The translations under genes were made by a program, and so were the position numbers. A DNA stretch of 64,000 nt from Xylophilus rhododendri (GTDB lineage Bacteria; Pseudomonadota; Gammaproteobacteria; Burkholderiales; Burkholderiaceae_C). Within the stretch, counting starts at the first letter, position 1. Every line of letters starts with the position of its first letter. The notes under the pieces were generated by a model, which saw only the letters and a list, made by a program, of their open reading frames with translations, was not told where the DNA came from and did not search any database. The stretch spans positions 3,162,001 to 3,226,000 of the forward strand of contig NZ_CP047650.1 in NCBI RefSeq assembly GCF_009906855.1, given 5' to 3'. This document shows positions 54,601 through 64,000 of this stretch, piece by piece.

Positions 54601-57600
54601 CAACATCAGTGGCGGTGGTGGTGGTGGCACCGTCAGCTTCTACAACGGCACCCGCCTGCTCGGCAGCGCCCGGCTCGTTGCCGGCATCGCCAGCCTGAGC
54701 TTGCCCGACCTGCCCCCGGGCACCGACACCCTTACCGCGGCCTACGGCGGCGACAGCCTCAACCTGGCCAGCCGTTCGGACCAGGTCGCGCTGGTGGTGC
54801 CCACACCGTCGCAGCTGAGCCTGTCGCTGTCCTCTCCCGAGCCCACCCTGGGCAGCGCGCTGGTGCTGACGGCCACGCTGGGCATGTTCGGGGCCGGCAC
54901 GCCGCAGCCCACCGGCAGCGTCACGTTCTTCAACGGCGCCACGCTGCTGGGCAGCGCCGAGATGCACGGGGGCATCGCCCGGCTGCCCCTCTCCACGCTG
55001 CCGGTCGGCAACGCCGCGCTGCGTGCGGTGTACGGCGGGGATGCCGTCACCGACGCCGCTGCCTCGGCCGTGGTCACCACCGCCGTGCGCGCGGCACCCA
55101 CCGGCACCCGGCTGGCCGTGACCCTGTCGGCGGATGGCTCCGCGCTGGATCTGCAGGCGAGCGTGGCCGCATCCCTTGGCGATATCGATGCGACCGGCGG
55201 ACTGCCGGGCGGCACGGTGAGTTTCTACAGCGGCGGTGTGCTGCTCGGCCAGGTCGCGGCCGTCGATGCTGCGGCCCGCCTGCAGGTGGCCCGGTCGGCG
55301 GTGACCAGCGATCTGCTCACCGCCGTCTATGCCGGCGATGCGCTGCATGCCGCCAGCACTTCGGCTGTTGCCAGTGCCAGTGCGGCACTGATGCCGACCC
55401 GCCTGAGCCTGGTGTCGTCAACGGCCAGTACCGCACAAGGCAATGCCGTGACCTTCACGGCCACGGTGGCAGAGGCAGGTAGTCCAAGTAGCGCGGCACC
55501 CGGCGGCACCGTCACCTTTCTCAACGGCAGCACCGTGCTCGGCACGGCCGTCCTCAGCCAGGGTAAAGCCAGCCTGACCGTGACCGGCCTGCTGGCGGGC
55601 AGCCAGAACATCACCGCAAGCTACGGCGGTGACCCGCTGCATGCCGGCAGCGTGGCGGCTGCCTTGCCCCAGGCCATCACCGCAGCACCCACCACAACGG
55701 TACTCTCGCTCGGCAGCAACAACGTCGTGGCCGGCACACCGCTGGTGCTCACCGCCCAGATCGGCCAGCCGGCAACGCCCGGCGCCCTGCCGCCCACCGG
55801 CACGGCGAACTTCTACGTCGGCAGCCGCCTGCTGGGCAGCGCGAGTGTGGTCAACGGCGTGGCGGCCTTGACCGTGAGCAGCCTGCCCGCCGGCAGCAGC
55901 TCCCTCAGCGTGCGCTACGAAGGCGATGCCAACCATGCCCCCAGCGTATCGGCCGCCACGACCGCCACCCTCGTGGCCACCACCAGCGCCACCCTGTTCG
56001 CATCGGCCACCACCGCGCCGCGCAGCGCCACCGTGAGTTTTACCGTCCGGGTGGACGGTGCCGTCAACGGCGGCCTGGTGACCTTTTTCAACGGCAGCAC
56101 GGTGCTGGGCACGGCGTCTGTCTCGGGCGGCGTGGCGAGCCTGTCGACCCGGCTGCTGCCCGCAGGTGTCAACAGCATCGGCGCCACTTATGCGGACACC
56201 ACCGGTGCCGCGACCTGCGTCAGCGCGCGGGTCAATGTGAACATCACCCTGGCCGGCGGCATTAGCCCCAAGCCGCCCAGCCCGCCGGCGACGGCCTTGG
56301 CGCTGGCCTTGTCCACGACCGGCACCGCCCGGGGCACGCCGGTGCAACTCAGCGCGACCGTCTCGGGCGGCACGGCGGGGCAAGTGCCGGGAGGCAGCGT
56401 GTCCTTCTTCGCGGGCGCCACCTTGCTGGGCAGTGCGGTGGTGGTCAAGGGTGTGGCCAGGCTGTCGGTCAGCACGCTGGGCTTGGGCACCAGCGCGATC
56501 CAGGCGGTGTATTCGGGTGACGGCTACTCCGCCACCAGCACCTCGGCCGTCGCCAACGAGACCGTGTCGCTGGCGACCCCCACCGTGGCGCTGCGGGCCT
56601 CGGCCACGCAACTCATCCAGGGCACACCCGTCACCCTGCTGGCCCAGGTGAGCAGCGCGACCGGCGCGGTGGGCCCGGCCAGCGGCAAGGTGACCTTCTA
56701 CGACGGCAGCACGGTGCTGGGCACGGTCAACCTGATCGATGGGCTGGCCAGTTTGACCACCAGCAGCCTGCCGGCCGGCAGCTCGCGCATCGTCGCGCGC
56801 TACCTGGGGGATGCCAACCACAGCAGCGCCGATGCGCCGGTGTTCTCGTTGGCCATCAGCCCGGCGCCGGTGAGCAGCCGGACCAGCCTGTCGGCCTCCA
56901 GCACCGCCGCCCGTGCAGGGGCGCCGGTGGTGCTCACGGCCACGATCACCGGCACGGCACCGCAGGGCACTGTGAGCTTCTTCAACGGTACTCAACTGCT
57001 GGGCAGCGCCAGCGTGAACAGCGGCACGGCGCGCCTGACGGTGTCCGATCTGCCGGTGGGGCTGGACACGCTGCGAGCGGTGTATTGCGGCGATGGGGTC
57101 AACGCGGCCAGCAGTTCGTCGGCGCTCACCGAGACCGTCCAGGCCGCCGTCAGCACGGTCCGCCTGGACACCGCCTGGTCGGGCGCCGATCTGGTCCTGA
57201 CCGCCCGGGTGTCCTCGGCCACCGCATCGGCGGCCACCAGCGGCAGCGTCACCTTCTACCGCAATGGCCGGGCCATCGGCACTGCCAGCCTCAACCAGGG
57301 CGTGGCGAGCCTCACGCTGCGCGCCGAAGCGGCCAGCGCCGATCTCTTCACGGCCTCTTATGCCGGGGACGCCCTGAACCTCTCCAGCGCCTCCATCGCC
57401 GCAGCCGAGCCCGCGGTGGCCGCACCGCTGATGACCCTCTCCAGCACCGCCTCGGTGGCGCTGGACGGCAGCATCGAGATCCAGCTCACGCCAGAAGCCG
57501 GCGGCAGCGTCACCCTGCTGCGCGACGGCGTTGCGCTCCAGACCGCGCCGGTGCTGCACGGCCAGGCCCGCTTCGATGCCAGCCTGCTGCCTGTGGGCAC

Positions 57601-60600
57601 CACCAAAGGCCTGGTGCTCAGCTACACCGGCGCCGGCGGCCTGGCCTGCAGCAGCCTGACGTTCAGCCAGACGGTGACCCCGGCCACCAGCAGCGTGGCC
57701 CTGCGCCTGGTGGCCAGCGACTACACCCCGCAAGGCGCGGTGTATCAGCTCCGCGCCCAGGTCCACGGCAGCGAGCCGGGCGGGCTGGTGCGCTTCTACC
57801 GGGGCGACACGCTTCTGGGCAGCGCCACCGTGGTCGATGGCATCGCGGCGATCAGCCTGCGCGAGCTGCCGCTTGGCACCTTGTCCTTCAGCGCCGCCTA
57901 CACCGGAGATGCCCGCAACACCGCGAGCACCTCCGCTGCGCTGTCGCGACAGATCGAGGCGCTGCCCGGCACCGTCACGCTCAAGACCTCCAGCACGGCG
58001 CTGGCTCAAGGCTCGGCCCTCACGTTGACGGCCCATGTGGGCGGTACGACCCCTACCGGCCTGGTCACCTTCCTCTGCGGCCAGGTGGTGCTCGGCACGG
58101 CCACGGTCGATGCGTCCGGCAACGCGGTGCTGGCGGTTCCGGCGCTCAGCCTGCCGGCCGGCCGCGAGGAGATCTTCGCCATCTACAGCGGCGACGAACA
58201 CCACGTAGAGGCGCGCTCCGCCCCGGTCACCGAGCAGCTCTCCACCGGCGTTTTCGCCGTGCAGGCTCTGCGCAGCGCCGCCGACGAGGTCACCAGCCAG
58301 ATCCTCACCGCGGCCGGCCACCTGGCGGCCAGCGTGGACGCCGAGGGCTATCTCACCGAATACCGCTACAACGCGGCGGGCCAGCTGGTGCAGACCATCG
58401 CTTATGCCAACCGCATCCCCGGCGCCACCGACCCGCAGGCCAGAACGCAGGCCATCACCCAGGCCGTGGCCCAGGCCCGCGCCGCCCACTCGGTCCAGAA
58501 CCTGCTGCCCGCGGCCTCCGACCAGGACATCCGCAGCTTCACCTACTACGACGCCAGCGGGCGTGTCATCGGCCAGATCGACGGCGAGGGCTATCTCACC
58601 GAGACCGTCTACGACACCAACGGCCACATCGCGCGCAGCATCCGCTACGCCCGTGCGGTCACCACGAAGCCCACCCCGTCGGCCACCCTCGCCGCCCTGC
58701 GCCCCGCCTCCGACCCGCAGGACCACATCCAGTCCAACCGCTACGACACCCTCGGCCGCCTGGCCTCCCAGGTCAACGCCGAAGGCACGCTCACCCGCTA
58801 CACCTACGACGCAGCCGGCCGGCTCGTGCAGACCAGCGTCGCCGCCAACACCGAGGACCAGGCCAGCACCACCGCCCGCTATGACGCCCGCGGCCGGCTC
58901 GTCGCCGAACTCGACGCCGCCGGCACCGCCCGGCTCACCGGCAACCTGACCCAGGCGCAGATCGAGGCGATCTGGCAGGCCCAGGCCGTGCACCACCGCT
59001 ACGACGCCGCCGGCCGCCGCACCAGCAGCACCGACGCGCTGGGCCATCGAACCTTCTTCTTCTACGACGAGGCCGGCCGCCTGCGTCTGACGCTCGACGC
59101 CGCGGGCGATGTGACCGAACAGCGCTACGACGCCCTGGGCCGCACCGTCGCCACCATCGCCTACGGCCAGCGGCTGGACGCCGCCACCCTCGCCAGCCTC
59201 GACCCCCAGGCCGGCGGCGTGCTCAGCGACACGGTCAACGCCTCCGTGATCGCCGCCCTGAAGGCCCTGCAGGCTCGCGACGCCGCCACCGCCAGCACCG
59301 CCACGACCACCGTCGCCTACGACGCCGACGGGCGAGCCCGCCGCAGCACCGATGCGCTGGGCAACGTGACCACGCTCCGCTACGACGCCTTTGGCAACCT
59401 CGTCTCCCGCCAGTTGACGGACGCCACCGGCACCGTGGCCGCGGCCAGCACAAGCAGCTTCGACCACCGCAACCAGCAGACGAGCAGCACGACCCAGGCG
59501 CTGAAGCCAGACCAGTCAATCGCCACCCAGTCCGCCACCTACGACGCCTTCGGCCGCCTCGTCTCCCGCACCGACACGCTAGGCCGCACCACCACCGCCC
59601 GCTACGACCGCGACGGCCGCGTCGTGCAAGCCTTCGATCCCGCCACCGGCGCCGCCACCAGCACCTACGACGCCTTCGACCAGATCCTCACCCGCACCGA
59701 CGCCCTGGGCCAGTTGACCACCTGGCGCTACGACCTGGCCGCACGCAGCAGCACCCTCACCACCCCCGAGGGCCTCACGGTCAAGACCGTGCACACCCGC
59801 CGCGGCCAGACCCGCTCCATCACCGACGGCCTGGGCAACACCACCAGCTACCAATACGACGGCGAAGGCCGCCTGCTCTCGACGAGCACACCGCTGAGCT
59901 TCCAATCCCAGCGCTACGACACGACCGGCAACCTGGTCGAGAGCACCGACGCCGCCGGCAGCACCGTCGCCTACCGCTACGACCCCGCCCACCGCCTGCT
60001 CGAACGGGTGGTCGACCCGCAAGGCCTGGCGCTCACCACCCGCTACACCTACAACGGCCGCGGCGAAGTCCTCACCACCACCGACCCCGACGGCACCGTC
60101 ACCGCCACCGGCCACGACCTGGCCGGCCACACCGTCAGCGAGACACGCGACCCCGGCGGTCTCGCGCTGACCACCCGCTACCAATCCGACCCGCTCGGCC
60201 AGGTGCTGTCGGTCACCGATGCACGCGGCAGCGTCACCCGCTACACCTACGACCACCAGGGCCGGCGTGTCTCCATGGTGGTCGATGCCGAGGGCCTGGC
60301 GCTGACCACCCGCTACGACTACGACGACAGCGGCAACCTCGCGGTCACCGACCCGGCCGGCGGGCGCAGCCTCACGGTCTATGACGCGGGCGGACACCTG
60401 GCCTATACCGTCTCGGCCGAGGGGCGGGTGGAACAGCATGTCTACGACGCGGCCGGCCGCGAGGTGCGCACCATCCACTACCTCGAGGCCCTGAGCCCGC
60501 AGAGCCTGGCGGGCCCCGTCACCAGTGAAGCCCTGCAGCGCCTGCTGGCCGACCGGCAGGACACCGCCCAGCAGACCAGCGACCACCGCGTCTACGACCA

Positions 60601-63600
60601 CGACAACCGCCTGCGCTACCGCATCGATGCCGCCGGCGGCGTGACCGAACTGCGCTACGACGCCAACGGCCAAGTGGTGCAGCAGACCCGCTACGCCACC
60701 CGCATCGACCTGGCCCAGTGGACCCCCGGCACCCCACCTGCCGTCCAGCCCGACCCCGGCCAGGACCAGACCACCCGCACCGTCCACGACGAACTCGGCC
60801 GTGCGATCTACACGCTCTCCAGCGCCGGCGACGGCAGCCTGGCCAGCGTGGTGGGCCGCAGCTACGACCAGACCGGCCGCGTGATCGCCAGCACCGCCTA
60901 TGCGGGCTTCATCCCGAGCAGCACCCAGGCCACGGCCACCGGCGTGGCCGCCGCCATCGCCACCCTGCGTCAACCCGGCGTCGATGCCGCCTCCCGCAAC
61001 ATCTACGACGCCGCCGGCCGCCTGGCCTGGACCGTGGACGGCCTGGGCGGCGTCACCCAATACCGCTACGACGCCAACGGTAATGTGCTGAACCAGCGCG
61101 AGTACGCCCAGCCCCTCGGCGACGGCCAGTCGCCCACGGAAGTACGGCCCTCGGCCGCGGACCGCCTCACCCTCCACGCCTACGACGCCGCCAACCGCCT
61201 CGTCGTCACCGTCGATGCGGCCGGCGACGTCACCCGCAACACCTACGACAACAACGGCAACCTGAGCAGCCAGCGGGTCTACGCACAGGCCGCCAGCGCA
61301 CCGCTGGCCAGACCCGACGCCACCGCCCTGGAGCTGGCCGCAGAAGTCGACCCCAGCGCCGCCGACCGCCTGACCCACTTCGCCTACGACGCAGACAACC
61401 GCCGCATCTACACCGTCGATGCCGAAGGCGCCGTCATCCGCACCGAGTACCTCGACGGCGGCCGCACGCAGCGCATCACCGCTTACGCCAACCGCCTCGA
61501 CCCCATGGCGCTGCCCGATGCGGTATCGGCCCCGCAGATCCAGAGCCTGCTGCACCCCGATGCGGCACAGGACCGCAGCACCTCGCGCCGCTACGACGCC
61601 GACGGCCTGCTGACCGAAGAACGCGACGGCGAGAACGGCCTCACCACCCACCGCTACGACACCCTCGGCCGCCTCACCCAACTGAGCACCGGCAGCACCG
61701 ACGGCACCCAGCGCCACGACCAGATCTTTGTCTACGACGCCGCCGGCTACGTCATCGAAGAACGCCAGTCCGGGCAAGAAAGCCAATACCACGACCGCAA
61801 CGCCCTGGGCCAGACCACCCGCGACCACAGCGAACACAGCGCCACCACCGACTACCGCCACGACGCCGCCGGCCAGCTCATCGTGTCCGAGGCGCACGAC
61901 AGCGCCAACACCGCCATCCGCACCCGCATCAGCTACGACGCCCTGGGCCGCGTCCTCACCCGCACCGAGGCCGCCGACTCCGCCCAGAGCCGCACCACCG
62001 GCTACCGCTACGACGCCCTCGGCCACCAGGTCCAGACCCTGTTCCCCACCATCACCGGCGACACGACGATCGAAGTCGTTCTTGAGGACGGCAGCCCCGG
62101 GCGGATCCAGGGCGCATCCAGCACCGTCGCCTACAACCGCTTCGGCGAGGCCATCACCAACACCGACACCGCCGGCAATGTGAGCGCCAAGGCCTACGAC
62201 AGCCTGGGCCGTGTGCGCTTCGACATCGATGCCCTGGGCTACGTCAGCGCCTACAGCTACGACACCTTCGGCAACGTGGCGGGCCTCACGCGCTACGCCA
62301 ACGGCATCGGCATCGGCGATGGAAGACGCGACGCAACAGCCGTCAGCGCCGCCCTGCAGCACTCGGGCGCCGACCGCACCATCACCACGCAGTACGACCG
62401 CAACGGCCGGGCAGTGCAGACCACCCAGCCGCAGGCCTGGGCCAGCACGGGTCTTCCCGGCGTCATCGGCAGCCTGCAAAGCGCCGTCACCCGCACCAGC
62501 TACAACGCCTTCGGCGAAGCCGTCCTCACCAGCGCCTTGCTCGATGGCCCCAGCCAGCGCTGGGCCACGACCCGAGCCTTCTTCGACCATGCTGCGCGCC
62601 AGACCGCCTCCATCGATGCCATGGGCTACGCCACGGCCACCGCCTACGACAGCTTCGGCAACGTGGTGCGGGTCACCGAATACGCCAGCTTCGGCGCCTC
62701 CCAGGATGCCCAGGGCCGCTTCCTGCCGCCCGTCTCCAGCGTGGACGACCGCAGCACCGTCTTCACCTACGACGTCGCCCACCACCTCATCGGCCAGACC
62801 CGCCTGGCCGCGCAGATCCACGAAGACGGCAGCCGCTCCGACCTCGCCACCCGCTACACCTATGACCTGCTCGGCCGCCAGACCTCCGTCGCCGACCCGC
62901 TCGACCAGGTCACCTTCACCTACTACGACGCCTTCGGCTACATCCGCGCCACCGCCGGCCCCGCCACCGTCGTCAACGGCCGCGCCTTCATCCCCCTCAC
63001 CGAATACACCCGCGACAGCCTCGGCCAGGTCATCCGCCAGATCGAATACGCCGCCGGCGCCGAACAAGCCGACCTGCAGGGCTACCAGCGCCACGCCCCC
63101 GCCACCGGCGCGGACCCAGCCTACTTCGCCTTTCCGCAAACCGCCAACACCTTCGGATCGAGCTTCGACGGCTCCATCGTCGACCACGAGACCCACTACA
63201 CCTACGACCGCCTGGGCCACCTCACCGACCTCACCACCCCCGACGGCCAGCACCAGTACCGCGCCTACGACACCCGCGGCCAGCTCATACTGCAGTGGCA
63301 GAACGACGCTGGCCTGCTGCGCTACACCGAATACCGCTACGACGCCCTCGGCCGCCAGACCGCCGTCATCACCCCGAGTTCGGCCAGCACCATCGGCGGC
63401 GCACCGGGCCGCCAGCTCACCGGCCTGCTCTGGAACGCCTTCGGCGAACTCACCGCCCGCGGCACCTGGGCCGAGGGCAGTGCGGCGTCCTTCAGCGAGT
63501 TCTTCCAGTACGACAACGCCGGCCACCTCTGGCGCAGCAACGCGGGCGACGGCCAGACCACGGTGATGCTGTACGACCTGCTGGGCCGCCAGACCGCGCA

Positions 63601-64000
63601 GATCACCAGCGCCGGCAGCCTCGACCTGCTGCGCTCCTTCGGCGATGCGGGAAGCGTCGACGCCCAGGGCCACAACGGCCTGCGCCGCACCGACTTCGAA
63701 CTCGACGCCCTCGGCCGCGCCCTCGTCCAGCGTGAAGCCGCCCGCGCCAACCCCCAGCACACCGAGACCTACCGCCCCACCACCTTCAGAACCTTCGACC
63801 GCTGGGGCAACACCCTCAGCCAGAGCGACCCGCGCGACGCCCGCATCCTCACCCGCTTCGCCTACAACGCCGCCAACCAGCTCGTCCGCCAGGTCCAGCC
63901 CGACGCCGACGGCAACATCTCCGCGGCCAGCCCCCTCACCATCCTCGTCTACGACGCGCTGGGCCGGCAGGTCGCGCTCAACGACGCCAACGGCCACATC
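51605..64000 (+). CDS. Giant RHS/YD-repeat protein with 15 Ig-like repeats; 3' end outside window
   Basis: One frame starts at the ATG at 51605, with AAGGAG (51592-51597) 7 bases upstream, and has no stop to the window end, giving at least 4132 residues. The N-terminus MVAIVSGNSLGLNLTSAAQL is typical of giant betaproteobacterial RHS proteins and has no classical signal peptide. YD repeats (Y-D-x-x-G-R/N) fill roughly residues 160-750 and from about 2240 onward. Between them, at about 53910-58250, lie 15 Ig-like (Big-type) repeats with the core G-x-V-x-F-x-x-G-x-x-x-L-G ... A-x-Y-x-G-D. Such proteins form beta-cage shells or surface stalks, often carrying a variable C-terminal toxin; that end is not visible here. 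Confidence 0.9.
53910..58250 (+). repeat. Array of 15 tandem Ig-like repeats within the RHS gene
   Basis: I count 15 successive units with the pattern G-x-V-x-F-x-x-G-x-x-x-L-G-x-A, then about 30 residues later A-x-Y-x-G-D. Unit length is about 90-100 residues. Two units (the thirteenth and the second) deviate most from the pattern. YD repeats flank the array on both sides, so the Ig block interrupts the YD array. Confidence 0.8.

Noticed and set aside
52238..63997. Three long minus-strand open frames opposite the RHS gene
   Set aside because: They are Gly/Val/Ala-rich shadows (repeating the complement of YD and Ig repeats). The plus-strand frame from 51605 carries recognisable YD and Ig motifs throughout and keeps the same phase at every point checked.

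Overview
The window is about 64 kb of high-GC DNA with dense genes, short spacers and many 4-base ATGA overlaps. Gene content points to a betaproteobacterium of the order Burkholderiales, most likely Comamonadaceae: Bug-type tripartite tricarboxylate substrate-binding proteins, LysR regulators, NodT-type RND efflux operons, a class I LemA/TPM operon, and a giant RHS/Ig-repeat protein. The family-level placement is an inference from gene types and base composition. I see no insertion sequence, prophage or CRISPR array, and no gene-free stretch above 300 bases.

Region 1 (1-13.6 kb) is a ligase-associated DNA-repair module: metallo-beta-lactamase exonuclease, ATP-dependent DNA ligase, DEXH helicase and the phosphoesterase PdeM. 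It is interrupted by a 1280-residue orphan protein on the other strand, a PD-(D/E)XK nuclease (DUF1016/YhcG type) and an RBBP9-type hydrolase. Region 2 (13.6-20.2 kb) is mostly housekeeping: lemA plus two TPM-domain genes, an NTF2-like protein, a YheT-type hydrolase, an uncharacterised small protein, an orphan family 4 glycosyltransferase and a membrane-anchored diheme cytochrome c.

Region 3 (20.2-27.2 kb) is a complete RND efflux operon (outer-membrane lipoprotein, pump, adaptor on the minus strand) with a divergent TetR/AcrR-type repressor and a clear operator-like inverted repeat between them, followed by tRNA-Arg(CCG). Region 4 (27.2-39.2 kb) is catabolic. A LysR gene diverges from a tightly packed operon: Bug protein, AtzG-like, AtzE-like amidase, HpxZ/AtzH-like, CobW-type GTPase, nitrile hydratase alpha and beta, cupin, second Bug protein. 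A second LysR gene diverges from a flavin-dependent oxidoreductase, a DUF485 protein and a sodium:solute symporter. Region 5 (39.2-46.6 kb) is a second RND operon in adaptor-pump-outer-membrane order without an adjacent regulator, then a cupin gene and purU.

Region 6 (46.7-51.6 kb) is the most unusual part. A minus-strand operon encodes an ATP-grasp ligase, a 70-residue acidic and glycine-rich peptide, and an aspartyl/asparaginyl beta-hydroxylase, joined by a 12-base spacer and an ATGA overlap. It has the shape of a ribosomally made, modified peptide (RiPP) locus of the ATP-grasp (graspetide-like) kind. Facing it, and sharing a palindromic TCATGA stop overlap, is a pair encoding a phosphoribosyltransferase fused to a seven-bladed beta-propeller and a partner of unknown function. 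On the other side, a single frame starts at 51605 and stays open to the window end: an RHS/YD-repeat protein of at least 4132 residues with 15 Ig-like repeats placed inside the YD array. A 12-base imperfect inverted repeat lies in the shared upstream region of the ATP-grasp operon and the RHS gene.
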